DNA of 41,948 nucleotides from an uncultured Bacteroidales bacterium (GCA_944325965.1 CALVCB010000013.1:1-41948), one strand, 5' to 3'. Counted from the first letter of the stretch, positions 15,965-24,661 are shown. The notes: generated from the letters alone by a model not told the origin. Translations and numbers: made by a program.

Positions 15965-17014
15965 TCATCTCACTTTGAATGCGAATATTATCGCTTCCTC
16001 GAAAGTCTCTCCGGGACGGAGGACGGCGGAAGGATAGTCAGGATGGTTCGGCGAGTCAGGGAAATGCTGGCACTCGATGGCAACACCGTCATAGTCGTTG
16101 TAACTGCGTCCGCATTTGCCCTCCGGGCAGCCTGCAAGCCAGTTCCCTGTATATACCTGCACCCCTGGCTGGGTGGTGGTGACTTCGAGGAGACGGCCGC
16201 TCTCCGGGGCATAGAGTTCGGCAGCGGTCTGGAGCTGTCCCGGCTCCGCCCCGTCTATCACCCAGCAGTTGTCATACCCCTTCCCGTATTTGAGGGCCGG
16301 GAAGTCTTCTTTTATATCACGGCCGAGAGGCTTGGCCGTAACGAAATCCATAGGGGTACCGGCTACAGGCTCGCTCTCCCCTTCCGGTATAAGTGTATCA
16401 TCAGTAGGAAGGTACTCGGAGGCATTCAGCTTCAGCTCATGTCCCAGGACACTGCCGCTCCCCTCCCCGTTCAGGTTGAAATACGCATGGTTGGTAAGGT
16501 TCACCACAGTAGGGGCGTCCGTCTCGGCAGTAAGGGTCAGGCGAAGTTCATTCTCTTCGCTCCACTCGTATCTTGCAACGGCCTTCAGCGCTCCGGGATA
16601 ACCCATCTCACCGTCTTCCGAATAATACATGAATTCTACTCCGTCCTCATGTATCCGGCTGTCCCACACCTGGTTCTGGAAACCTTTCGGACCACCGTGC
16701 AGGTGGTTGGGGCCATTGTTGACAGGAAGGGTGTATTCCTTGCCGTCCAGGGTGAAGCGCCCTTTGGCTATCCTGTTGGCATACCTGCCCGGGATTTTTC
16801 CGGCGCAAGGCCCGTCATCGAAATAGCTGAGCGGAGAACCGTATCCCAGCACTACATCGGCCAGTTTCCCGTCCCTGTCCGGGACAACCGCCGCAACGAT
16901 TCCGGCACCTACACTGGAAAGCTGTACATAGGCTCCGCTGCTGTTCTTAAGGGTATAGCGGTAAATATCCTTACCGCAAGGGGACTTGCCCCAGAGTTCT
17001 TTTTCTATATTCAT
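15965..17014 (-). CDS. galM: Aldose 1-epimerase (galactose mutarotase)
   Basis: GalM interconverts the alpha and beta anomers of galactose so that galactokinase receives alpha-D-galactose. This 349-residue protein shows the family residues: GRYANRIAKG (Asn80-Arg81), NNGPNHLHGG (His104), NLTNHAYFNL (His176, the catalytic acid) and VAIECQHFPDSPNHPDYPS (Glu314, the catalytic base). No signal peptide is present, so it should be cytoplasmic; many Bacteroidota also have secreted forms. I chose ATG 17014 over a TTG three codons upstream. The matching galactokinase is in this window at 23519-24661 but not in the same operon. An intergenic palindromic element lies upstream at 17053-17100. Confidence 0.94.
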   Translation of the reverse strand: MNIEKELWGKSPCGKDIYRYTLKNSSGAYVQLSSVGAGIVAAVVPDRDGKLADVVLGYGSPLSYFDDGPCAGKIPGRYANRIAKGRFTLDGKEYTLPVNNGPNHLHGGPKGFQNQVWDSRIHEDGVEFMYYSEDGEMGYPGALKAVARYEWSEENELRLTLTAETDAPTVVNLTNHAYFNLNGEGSGSVLGHELKLNASEYLPTDDTLIPEGESEPVAGTPMDFVTAKPLGRDIKEDFPALKYGKGYDNCWVIDGAEPGQLQTAAELYAPESGRLLEVTTTQPGVQVYTGNWLAGCPEGKCGRSYNDYDGVAIECQHFPDSPNHPDYPSAVLRPGETFEEAIIFAFKVR

Positions 17015-17052
17015 GGTTATCAAGAATTAATGTTTACAGTTTCGTTTTTTGA

Positions 17053-17100
17053 TGTCAGCAGATTCCCCAGCTTCGGCAGGAGCCTCCGCCCGAAATGACA
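17053..17100. repeat. 48-bp TGTCA/TGACA-bounded palindromic intergenic element (REP-like)
   Basis: The element begins TGTCA (17053-17057) and ends TGACA (17096-17100). Inside is a stem-like core with TTCGG facing CCGAA and the near-palindrome GGCAGGAG/CCTCCGCC. The ends CAGATTCCCC and CGAAATGACA resemble the short dispersed 'GATTCC...GGAATGACA' hairpins that are frequent between genes in Bacteroidota. It lies between galM and the DUF5106 gene. Only one copy is seen in this window, so repeat status is inferred. Confidence 0.5.
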
Positions 17101-17175
17101 GCAAACAAGGGAGTAAATATAGCGATTTTCCGGCATATTGTCCATCCGGAACCCGGCCACGACAGGAAAAATCCT

Positions 17176-18156
17176 CTACTGCCCGTCACCTATCCGGTGG
17201 AGGGCGGCGAACACCCTGTCCTCCGGGGCGTCCTTCAGCAGGACCTTCTTGTCCCGGTCGAGAAGGTAGAGGGAGGGGATTGCCCTGACATTGTACAGGA
17301 GGTCGGTACGGATGATGAAATCCGGGTCATAGCCGTTGTACCAGCTGTCCGGATAAATGTCCTGGTAGCCGTACCATGCCTCTATGTCCTCATCTATGTA
17401 TATATTGGCGACCGCCAGCCTCCCGGAGGACACCATGGAGCCTAGGGCAGTGTCCGATTCAAGGGCGTCGATTATGTATTTGCATGCTTCGCACCCCGGA
17501 TTGCTGAAAAACAGCAGGGTATATTCCGCATCTATGCCATACAGCGTGTGGCTGCGTCCGGCTTTGTCCATGAACCGGAAGTCCGCCGCCGGTGAACCTG
17601 TCCTGTTGAGGGAACACATTTTCGCGTCATATTCATACACGGCCCTTTTCTCCGGAGGAACCAGAGGGCTGGAGGACATCGCGGAGGCGAACGGAAGATA
17701 AAGGTCCTCGCTGCGAAGCGGGGAATTGGGGTCGTACAGATACTTCTCCGCGAGGGACGATACGGTCTCGAACACATTGGTGGAAGTGTCCCTCCTTTCA
17801 AAGGCAGCTATCCTCCTGAACATCGCTGACACAGCCTCCCGGGCATCGTCCGGAGTCCCGGACCGGAGATAGCCGGCCCAGTCCGCAAAAGCCTGTTCCA
17901 CATCATCCGTATGGACACCGTTAACTGTAGAAGAATCACATACGTATGTTTCCGATGTATCGGTAAAATCATCCCAGAAATGGGTCGCAAGATAGGTTAT
18001 CGCCTCATTTCCCGAGCCTATCATAGATGGTACTTCAGGAACAGGGAAAGGACGGGGAGCGGACTTCTCCGCAGCCGGACCGCCGCATCCCTGCAGGATA
18101 GCGCACATCAGTGCAAAAACGGCTGTCAGGAGCCTTATATCATTGTCTACTGCCAT
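17176..18156 (-). CDS. DUF5106-type thioredoxin-like lipoprotein
   Basis: This 326-residue protein is predicted to be a periplasmic or outer-membrane-anchored lipoprotein with a thioredoxin fold. Its N-terminus has a hydrophobic signal and a lipobox LQGC with Cys24 as the lipid site. Residues ~45-170 form the helical DUF5106 region (NEAITYLATHFWDDF...). The C-terminal half has a thioredoxin-like core: LLFFSNPGCEACKYIID with the active-site C222-x-x-C225, then the cis-proline segment VRAIPSLYLLDRDKKVLL. Known Bacteroidota members of this type act in thiol-disulfide or redox chemistry at the envelope; the partner is unknown. I chose ATG 18156 because it gives a proper lipoprotein signal; the open frame extends further but without one. 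It is divergent from the large outer-membrane protein gene. Confidence 0.85.
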   Translation of the reverse strand: MAVDNDIRLLTAVFALMCAILQGCGGPAAEKSAPRPFPVPEVPSMIGSGNEAITYLATHFWDDFTDTSETYVCDSSTVNGVHTDDVEQAFADWAGYLRSGTPDDAREAVSAMFRRIAAFERRDTSTNVFETVSSLAEKYLYDPNSPLRSEDLYLPFASAMSSSPLVPPEKRAVYEYDAKMCSLNRTGSPAADFRFMDKAGRSHTLYGIDAEYTLLFFSNPGCEACKYIIDALESDTALGSMVSSGRLAVANIYIDEDIEAWYGYQDIYPDSWYNGYDPDFIIRTDLLYNVRAIPSLYLLDRDKKVLLKDAPEDRVFAALHRIGDGQ

Positions 18157-18201
18157 ATTATATATTATTTCAAGCCATCTGTCGATTATGCACCGGCACA
18201 G

Positions 18202-18233
18202 TTTGGGCAAAATTATAAAAATAATTAGATTTG
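18202..18233 (+). promoter_or_regulatory. Bacteroidota promoter for the 992-residue outer-membrane protein
   Basis: TTTG (18202-18205), a 20-nt spacer and TAGATTTG (18226-18233) match the -33/-7 consensus well. Predicted start is near 18238, about 20 nt before the ATG at 18258. On the minus strand of the same gap, TAATTTTG (18215-18208) could serve the divergent DUF5106 gene, but without a -33 partner. Confidence 0.7.
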
Positions 18234-18257
18234 CCGCCGTTATTTTCCCAACCGGCA

Positions 18258-21236
18258 ATGAGATTCCTTTTGACTTTAATACTGATAGCAGCGGCTTCCT
18301 TCTGGGCGAATGCCCAGTTCTACACTACAGGAGATGAGCCGGGATCTATCAAATGGTACAGAATCCGGACGGGACATTACAGCATAATCTATCCCGAAGG
18401 GATGGACTCCCTCGCAAGGGTCTACGCGCTGAATCTGGAAAAATACCGTATCCCGGTCGGAAGGACGGCAGGATACCTGCCCGGGGAGCTTTCCCGGGGA
18501 AGGATGCCTGTGATACTGCATGCGCACAATGCCAATTCAAACGGTATCGTAGTCTGGGCACCGAAACGTATGGAGCTGTATACCAGCCCATCAGCCTATT
18601 CCCCTGAACCAATGCCATGGGAAACCAACCTTGTAATACACGAATCCAGGCATGTGGCACAGATGCAGCAGGGCCTCAGCCATGTGTTCAGGCCTTTCAA
18701 CTGGATATTCGGACAGATGTGGACCGGGGCGATAGCCGGGATTTACCCGAGCGGATGGCTGCTCGAAGGGGATGCTGTAATCGCAGAGACAGCCCTGTCC
18801 AGGTCAGGAAGGGGAAGGACGGCGGACCTGCTCAACTGGTACATGATCGCAGCCGACAACGGGGACGTAAGAAGCTCCAGACAGTGGAAATACGGCTCAT
18901 ACCGTTACTATACCCCGAATGAATACTCGCTCGGATATCTGTATATCGGAGGAATGAGATACCTGTATGATTGCCCCGATTTTACTTCGAGGTATCTTCA
19001 TTATGCGGCACGGAGGCCGTACGACCTGTTTTTCGAGAACACTGTAGCCAGGCAGATAAGCGGGAAGAACAAGAAAGAGACGTTCAAAGAGGTGATGGAT
19101 TTCTACGCACAGATGTGGAAAGAGGACAGGGAAAGGCGTGCACCGTTCATGGAGACGGTCCGGGTCCCGAAGGACAGGACAAGGAGATATACCGAATACA
19201 ATGGGACTGTGGCGGCTCCGGATGCCCTGTATACTGTAAGGAGCGGCATGCACCGGAGCAGCGCACTGATGGAATACAGCTACGGATCCGGCAATGGGAA
19301 ACGTTTGAGGGCATTCGCGGGCACTGTGAGCAAGCTGGAATATTCCGCCTCCGCAGACAGGCTCTACTGGAGCGAATCTGTCCCCGGAGCGAGATGGGGG
19401 CACAGGATAAATTCAAAGATAAGATATTACGATATTGAAAACGGAAAGGTAAGGAGCATAACCCGCCGGGGAAAGCTCTTCAACCCGGCTGTCTCCGACA
19501 GTCTCGCCCTGATAGCGGCTACCGGCTATCCTGCAGAAGGGGGAAGCGGAATATCCATCATGGACCTCGACGGCAGGCCGGTATCGGAGGTCCGCGCCCC
19601 GGATTCTCTCCAGATAGTGGAATCTGTATGGGCAGGGGAGAGCCTGTTCGTATCCGGCATATCGGAGGCAGGAATGGGAATCTACCGCACGTCAGGGGCA
19701 GACGGGGGAGAGGGCCCGCTCTTTTCAGCAGTGCTTGACCCTGTACCCGTAAAAATCACCGGGCTGCGGAACATGGACGGAAAGATAGCCTTTACAAGCG
19801 ACAGGACCGGAGTCAACGAGATGTACGTAATGGACCCGCATACACGCGAAATATACAGGGTGACTTCAACACCATACGGTGCGAAGGATTTCCAGGCGTC
19901 CCCGGACAGGAAGTCGCTGTATTTCTCGGAAGCGACACATGACGGGGCCATACTCAGCAGGACAGGAATGGATTCCCTGATGGCCGTCAAGGTGGATTTC
20001 AATGAAAGATACACATATAAAGTGGCTGAAAAGCTCTCCGAGCAGGAAAGGCAGGCGGCGGCCGGCTGTCCGGAGCAGTCCGGAGAAGTGGAATTACAGG
20101 AGCCTGAACGCTACAGGAAATTCCCTCACCTTTTCAATATCCACTCCTGGGCGCCTGTATATTTCGATTTCGACAATATCAGCAACCTGAGCTATGACTA
20201 CTATTATGACCTCGTCTCACTCGGTACGGCGGCCGCCATGCAGAACAGCCTGGGAACATTTACCGCAAATTTCGGATACTCTGCGCACAAGGACCCATAC
20301 GACAGAAGCTTCTGGAGGCATTCCGGACATGCAAAAATCACATATTCCGGGCTTTATCCCGTATTTGAAGCATCCATTGACGTGAATGACCGCGCCGCAC
20401 GTATCAACAACCTTTCAATCAGTATGCCCGAACCTGACCGCTACCTGTTGTCCCTGGTGTCCGAAGCTTCCGGTATCCCGTCTGTCAGGGGACGGATAGC
20501 GGCCTATATCCCTTTCAACTTTTCTTCCGGCGGATGGTACCGCGGGCTCATCCCGCAGATTGCCTGGTCGGCCAGCAACGACCTGTATATAGGAAAGCTG
20601 GACCAGAAGCTCACGGCTTCCGTGAGGGCCTATACAATGCTCGGGACAGCCACTTCCGAGATATACCCTGACTGGGGTATAGGCATAGAAGGAGGGATCT
20701 CCGGTTACCTCGGGCTTTCCGACTATTTCTCCCCAGCGGCATACGGGTACGTGTACGGGTACATTCCGGGATTTTTCACCACACACGGATTCAGGTTCAC
20801 TGCCACCGGGCAGTGGCAGACAAGACGGGACGCACTGTTCTCTTCGAGTATCATCAACACACTTCCGCGAGGATTGAGCTCAGATTCAATGATTTCCTCA
20901 TATATGGCCGGACGCCGCTCCAGCTACAAGCTCACAGCGGAATATGCCATGCCGGTATATCTCGGGGACTTCAATATCACGTCCGGGTTCTATGTGAAAA
21001 GGGCGATAATAACACCTCATTTCGACTTCACCTTCTTCCAGGGAGGCAGCCTGTATTCCGCAGGAGTTTCGGCCGCCGTGGAATTCGGCCGTTTCTTCTG
21101 GGTGGGCACTCCGATAAGGATCGGTGTGACATATTCATACAACGGAGGAAGGTCCTTCAATACCCTCCGCTCTGCAGGAGCCATGACCGGACACCACTAT
21201 GTAGGGCCTGTATTCAATATAAGCCTGCCGCAATAG
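18258..21236 (+). CDS. Outer-membrane protein with gluzincin-like HExxH domain, TolB-like propeller and C-terminal barrel
   Basis: This 992-residue protein has a signal peptide (MRFLLTLILIAAASFWANAQ). Residues ~30-300 look like a gluzincin-type metallopeptidase: NLVIHESRHVAQ holds H128-E129-x-x-H132, and WLLEGDAVIAE 38 residues on supplies a likely third zinc ligand, E170. Residues ~310-620 repeat short strands of the kind seen in TolB/WD40-like propellers (for example IAFTSDRTGVNEMYVMD and YGAKDFQASPDRKSLYFSEATHDGAIL). From ~650 on, amphipathic strands rich in Tyr and Gly continue to the end, which closes with HHYVGPVFNISLPQ, as in surface-antigen/TamA-type barrels. So the protein probably sits in the outer membrane with its enzyme-like part in the periplasm. 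Proteolytic activity is inferred only from the zinc motif. It stands alone, ending 40 bp from the convergent yeiH gene. Confidence 0.75.
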   Translation: MRFLLTLILIAAASFWANAQFYTTGDEPGSIKWYRIRTGHYSIIYPEGMDSLARVYALNLEKYRIPVGRTAGYLPGELSRGRMPVILHAHNANSNGIVVWAPKRMELYTSPSAYSPEPMPWETNLVIHESRHVAQMQQGLSHVFRPFNWIFGQMWTGAIAGIYPSGWLLEGDAVIAETALSRSGRGRTADLLNWYMIAADNGDVRSSRQWKYGSYRYYTPNEYSLGYLYIGGMRYLYDCPDFTSRYLHYAARRPYDLFFENTVARQISGKNKKETFKEVMDFYAQMWKEDRERRAPFMETVRVPKDRTRRYTEYNGTVAAPDALYTVRSGMHRSSALMEYSYGSGNGKRLRAFAGTVSKLEYSASADRLYWSESVPGARWGHRINSKIRYYDIENGKVRSITRRGKLFNPAVSDSLALIAATGYPAEGGSGISIMDLDGRPVSEVRAPDSLQIVESVWAGESLFVSGISEAGMGIYRTSGADGGEGPLFSAVLDPVPVKITGLRNMDGKIAFTSDRTGVNEMYVMDPHTREIYRVTSTPYGAKDFQASPDRKSLYFSEATHDGAILSRTGMDSLMAVKVDFNERYTYKVAEKLSEQERQAAAGCPEQSGEVELQEPERYRKFPHLFNIHSWAPVYFDFDNISNLSYDYYYDLVSLGTAAAMQNSLGTFTANFGYSAHKDPYDRSFWRHSGHAKITYSGLYPVFEASIDVNDRAARINNLSISMPEPDRYLLSLVSEASGIPSVRGRIAAYIPFNFSSGGWYRGLIPQIAWSASNDLYIGKLDQKLTASVRAYTMLGTATSEIYPDWGIGIEGGISGYLGLSDYFSPAAYGYVYGYIPGFFTTHGFRFTATGQWQTRRDALFSSSIINTLPRGLSSDSMISSYMAGRRSSYKLTAEYAMPVYLGDFNITSGFYVKRAIITPHFDFTFFQGGSLYSAGVSAAVEFGRFFWVGTPIRIGVTYSYNGGRSFNTLRSAGAMTGHHYVGPVFNISLPQ

Positions 21237-21276
21237 CGGACAGGCCTATATGAAGACTTGCATGTCGCGGGAAACG

Positions 21277-22515
21277 CTACCCCAGCATAGGCTTTATTAT
21301 CCCGAATATTACCCAGGCCACTGCAAGAGTGACTACAATATTGAATGTCTGGGCAACGAGGAACACCTTCAGGGGTGTCCTGTTCTCTTTGCTGAATATG
21401 TCCTTGAACCTCGTCTCGAGGCCGATGCACACGAAAGCCACACTGAACAGTGTATTCTGGAAACCCTTGGTAACTGTCCCGACCTCTTTTGCAGTTGCAG
21501 TGTCCATACAGAAGCTGAACACCAGGGAAGCAAGGACAAACCCTACGACAAATTTCGGGAAACGCTCCCATATTACCCCTGCGGTAGGCTTTTCCGCGTG
21601 ATTCTTGCCCTGGTATGACCACATGAGTGAAATGACGAATGCAGCCACGCCCAGGAGGACATTCTGCGATGATTTGACGATTACGGCCGTCTTTGCCGCA
21701 GTCTCACCGACAAGGGTGCCGGATGCGGCCACTGCGCCCGTTGTATCTATCGTGCCCCCGAGCCATGCTCCGGCGACTTCTTCGCTGAGCCCCATCAGGC
21801 CGGCGAGCCACGGCAGCAGGTACATCATCGGTATGGCTATTATCAGCACGAGGGAAATCACGTATGAGAGTTTCTTGTTGTCACCCTTGATGACACCGCA
21901 TGTAGCGATGGCGGCCGACACCCCGCATATTGACACCGCACTTGAAATCATGGTGCCCATCTCCGGGTCTATCCTCATCCTTCTTCCGAACCAGAAGGCG
22001 AAGTACCATACCGTGAAAACCACCACGAGAGACTGCGCGAGGCCGTATGCCCCCGATTTCATCACTTCCCCGAAAAGAAGTGTGGACCCGAGGCAGATAA
22101 TCCCTATCTTTATATAGAACTCGCTCTGTACAGCGGATTTCAGCCAGTCAGGGACCCTGAAAACGTTGCTGATCAGCAGTCCGAGAATCACTGCAAAGAA
22201 GACAGGTTCAAAGCCGAGCTCCTTCACCGCAGGTATCGAGGAGATAAGCTGGGCTGCAAGCGTAAGCGAGAATATCACCAGAAGCGAGGGGAATATCCAT
22301 TTAATGGACCTGCCCATCAGTGCAGAAGTGACAAATGTCAGAAGCAGGACGAAAAGGAACATATACCCGGCAGAAAGCCAGTCGGACCCTGTCTTCAAAG
22401 ACTTGGGCATCTCCGGCATCACATCCGGGAAAATACAAGCCAAGGCAAGGGTCACCGCCCCGGCAAAAACTATTATCCAGTCCTCAGAAGCAAACTGTTT
22501 CAACCATTTTTTCAT
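21277..22515 (-). CDS. yeiH: YeiH/UPF0324-family putative sulfate exporter
   Basis: This 412-residue inner-membrane protein belongs to the YeiH (UPF0324, Cons_hypoth698) family; some members are annotated as putative sulfate exporters, but the substrate is not firmly known. About ten hydrophobic segments are visible, including WIIVFAGAVTLALACIF, FLFVLLLTFVTSALMG, LLVIFSLTLAAQLIS, LVVVFTVWYFAFWFG and the C-terminal VVTLAVAWVIFGIIKPML. The family signature segments ICLGSTLLFGEVMKSGA, SSAVSICGVSAAIATCGVI and AGAWLGGTIDTTGAVAASG are intact. It is monocistronic: it converges with the outer-membrane protein gene and has a TATCTTTG -7 element upstream. Bacteroidota versions are longer than the E. 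coli protein, as here. Confidence 0.88.
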   Translation of the reverse strand: MKKWLKQFASEDWIIVFAGAVTLALACIFPDVMPEMPKSLKTGSDWLSAGYMFLFVLLLTFVTSALMGRSIKWIFPSLLVIFSLTLAAQLISSIPAVKELGFEPVFFAVILGLLISNVFRVPDWLKSAVQSEFYIKIGIICLGSTLLFGEVMKSGAYGLAQSLVVVFTVWYFAFWFGRRMRIDPEMGTMISSAVSICGVSAAIATCGVIKGDNKKLSYVISLVLIIAIPMMYLLPWLAGLMGLSEEVAGAWLGGTIDTTGAVAASGTLVGETAAKTAVIVKSSQNVLLGVAAFVISLMWSYQGKNHAEKPTAGVIWERFPKFVVGFVLASLVFSFCMDTATAKEVGTVTKGFQNTLFSVAFVCIGLETRFKDIFSKENRTPLKVFLVAQTFNIVVTLAVAWVIFGIIKPMLG

Positions 22516-22541
22516 TTGCAGCTTTTTTTCATGAAAAGTTG

Positions 22542-22549
22542 CAAAGATA
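22542..22549 (-). promoter_or_regulatory. -7 element upstream of yeiH
   Basis: The minus strand reads TATCTTTG (22549-22542), about 27 nt ahead of the yeiH ATG. The -33 position lacks TTTG. The remaining ~190 bp of the gap toward the CpXC gene is A/T-rich and shows nothing else I can name except the CpXC -7 element. Confidence 0.5.
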
Positions 22550-22727
22550 AAAAACTGTTTTGAAATTTAATGACATAAATTTTATAAGGTATTTCCGGGA
22601 AGATTTTTTCTGTATTCTGAAAAGGGCAACCTGGCTATCTGCCTGAAAGAATTCAGGAAAATTCAAAACAGTTTCCAAGTCATTTTGGAAAAATTCCAAG
22701 CCGCAGCCATATATACCCGTTTTTTAC

Positions 22728-22735
22728 TATTTTTG
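22728..22735 (+). promoter_or_regulatory. -7 element upstream of the CpXC gene
   Basis: TATTTTTG matches TAnnTTTG exactly, 20 nt before the ATG at 22756. No -33 TTTG is found at the right distance. Confidence 0.5.
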
Positions 22736-22755
22736 ACATTCAAAACAGAAAAGAC

Positions 22756-23418
22756 ATGTCCATAAAAACTGAAAGCATCGCCACTTGCAGCCGTTGCGGA
22801 AACCGCACGGGCCTGACAATATACAAAAGCATAAACACATCAGAAGACCCTTCCTTGAAGGAAAAGGTAAAAGACGGGTCGCTGTTTCTCTGGAAATGCC
22901 CCTCATGCGGACAGGCCAATCTTGCAAAATATGATACTCTGTACCATGACCCTGAAAAAAAACTCATGATCTGGCTCCTTACAGATGAAAACATCCAGGA
23001 GACGCAGATGCATTCCATATTGCTCCATACGAAAGCCATCGGCAACTATACCCTCCGAAGGGTTACCGATACGGGATCTCTTATGGAAAAAGTGATTCTA
23101 TTCGACTACGGACTGGATGATGTTACCGTGGAACTGTGCAAATACGTGCTCAGGATGGAGCTTGCATCCAAGGCTACCGATAAGGAAGCTGCCGGAAAAA
23201 TCATGGGGATGCACCTGAGTTTTTTCCGCATGGACGGCACCGGGGATTCAAAATCGATGAACTTTATATATCCTGAAGACGGACAGATGAAGAACATAAG
23301 CATAGGCTTCAATGTCTATGAGGACTGCTGCGGCATACTCCAGCGCAATCCTGGGATAAAGCCGTCAGATGGCTTCGAAAAGGTGGATTCCGAATGGCTT
23401 TCAGGCTTTTTCAGATAG
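22756..23418 (+). CDS. CpXC domain protein
   Basis: This 220-residue protein begins with the CpXC domain, a presumed zinc-binding module of unknown function: Cys11-x-x-Cys14 (ATCSRCGN) and Cys48-x-x-Cys51 (KCPSCGQANLAKYDTLYHDPE) would bind one zinc ion. The rest (~70-220) has no recognisable domain; it contains LFDYGLDDVTVELCKYVLRMEL, the typical continuation of CpXC proteins, and a mixed strand pattern. No signal peptide is seen, so it is probably cytoplasmic. It is a single-gene unit between yeiH (divergent) and galK (convergent). The family is scattered among bacteria and is often accessory. Domain call is firm; role unknown. Confidence 0.85.
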   Translation: MSIKTESIATCSRCGNRTGLTIYKSINTSEDPSLKEKVKDGSLFLWKCPSCGQANLAKYDTLYHDPEKKLMIWLLTDENIQETQMHSILLHTKAIGNYTLRRVTDTGSLMEKVILFDYGLDDVTVELCKYVLRMELASKATDKEAAGKIMGMHLSFFRMDGTGDSKSMNFIYPEDGQMKNISIGFNVYEDCCGILQRNPGIKPSDGFEKVDSEWLSGFFR

Positions 23419-23437
23419 TCCAGGAAACGTAAACATA

Positions 23438-23477
23438 TAAAAAGAAGTCATGGCAGAATGCGATAGCCTGCCATGAC
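23438..23477 (-). terminator. Second hairpin terminator downstream of galK
   Basis: GTCATGGCAG (23447-23456) pairs perfectly with CTGCCATGAC (23468-23477) around an 11-nt loop. Read on the minus strand, the hairpin is followed by TTCTTTTTAT, a usable T-run, so it acts for galK. On the plus strand no T-run follows, so it would be weak for the CpXC gene. Confidence 0.65.
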
Positions 23478-23498
23478 CGTGAATTAAGTGTGTGTAGT

Positions 23499-23521
23499 GA
23501 AAAATAGTGCAGAACGCACTA
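23499..23521 (-). terminator. First terminator of galK, overlapping its stop codon
   Basis: On the minus strand TAGTGC (23521-23516) and GCACTA (23510-23505) form a 6-bp stem around a 5-nt loop, followed by TTTTT. The TAG stop of galK is itself part of the stem. A second, longer hairpin lies ~40 bp further on, giving two stop signals in series. Confidence 0.6.
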
Positions 23522-24661
23522 CAATTTCCGTGCCCCATCGCTTATTACGACATCATAAACTTTCGGTTCATATCCGAATTTGTCCTTGAACAAAGCCTTG
23601 GCTTTCTCAATGAAGGCATCGTAAAGTTCATTTTTAACAAGGTTTATCGTACATCCTCCGAAACCCCCGCCCATGACGCGTGATCCGGTGACTCCGCACT
23701 CCCTTGCCACATTATTCAGAAAATCAAGTTCTTCACAGCTTACTTCATAAAGTTTGCTCATCCCGTAATGGGTCTCATACATTTTCTCTCCGACAGTCTC
23801 GTAATCATCCCTTTCAAGTGCATCGCATACATCAAGCACCCTGGCTACCTCATCAATTACATACTCTGCTCTCATATAGTCCTCTTCAGAGATCACTCCC
23901 TTGACCTCGTCAAGCCACTCCCTGTTCGCATCCCTGAGGAACTCCACCTCCGGATGCCTTTCCCTGATGGCAGCAGCAGCACGCTCGCATGACTCCCTTC
24001 TCTTGTTATATGCGGAAGAAGCAAGTTCATGCTTCACAACAGAATCCAGAAGCACAAGCTTGTATCCTGCAGGATGAAAAGGATAATATTTGTATTCCAT
24101 GGTCTTGCAGTCAAGTCTCATAAGCTGTCCCGCCTTGCCGAATACTGAAGCGAACTGATCCATAATTCCACACTTCACCCCACAGTAGTTATGCTCGGTA
24201 GCCTGGCCTATACGGGCAAGCTCGAACTTGTCAATACCAAGATTGAACAGTTCGTTCAAAGCAAAGGCAAAAGTACTTTCAAGAGCTGCAGAAGAGGACA
24301 TTCCGGCCCCGAGGGGCACATCCCCGGCAAAGACAGTATTGAATCCTGAAATCACACCCCCTCTCTTGATTATTTCCCGGCAGACTCCGAAAATATACCG
24401 TGACCAGCTCTGTACAGGAGCATCCTCCTCATTCAGGCCGAACTCCACATACTCATCCAGGTCCAGTGAATAGGCACAGACTTTATTGGAGCCGTTCAGC
24501 TTTATTTCAGCCATTATCCCTTTATCCACTGCACCTGGAAAAACGAATCCTCCGTTATAGTCTGTATGCTCTCCGATGAGGTTGATTCTTCCTGCAGAGG
24601 CAAAGAACTCCCCACTGCAGCCGAAAAGAGTGGAGAACTTTTCAGAAATTCTTGTTTGCAT
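23519..24661 (-). CDS. galK: Galactokinase
   Basis: Galactokinase phosphorylates alpha-D-galactose at C1 with ATP, the first committed step of the Leloir pathway. The 380-residue length is typical. The GHMP-kinase motifs are intact: GRINLIGEHTDYNGG (residues 24-38, the galactokinase signature that binds sugar), PLGAGMSSSAA (116-126, the ATP-binding loop), CGIMDQFAS with the catalytic Asp168, and MGGGFGGCTINLV near the C-terminus. It is cytoplasmic. A strong two-part promoter lies directly upstream and two hairpins downstream, so it is transcribed alone. galT and galE are not in the window; the mutarotase galM is 6.5 kb away on the same strand. Its product can feed UDP-galactose to Glf in the glycan island. 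Confidence 0.96.
   Translation of the reverse strand: MQTRISEKFSTLFGCSGEFFASAGRINLIGEHTDYNGGFVFPGAVDKGIMAEIKLNGSNKVCAYSLDLDEYVEFGLNEEDAPVQSWSRYIFGVCREIIKRGGVISGFNTVFAGDVPLGAGMSSSAALESTFAFALNELFNLGIDKFELARIGQATEHNYCGVKCGIMDQFASVFGKAGQLMRLDCKTMEYKYYPFHPAGYKLVLLDSVVKHELASSAYNKRRESCERAAAAIRERHPEVEFLRDANREWLDEVKGVISEEDYMRAEYVIDEVARVLDVCDALERDDYETVGEKMYETHYGMSKLYEVSCEELDFLNNVARECGVTGSRVMGGGFGGCTINLVKNELYDAFIEKAKALFKDKFGYEPKVYDVVISDGARKL

Noticed and set aside
15962-17098. 378-codon open frame on the plus strand opposite galM
   Set aside because: The minus frame encodes a complete mutarotase with its catalytic residues; the plus frame has no recognisable domain and begins inside the terminator.
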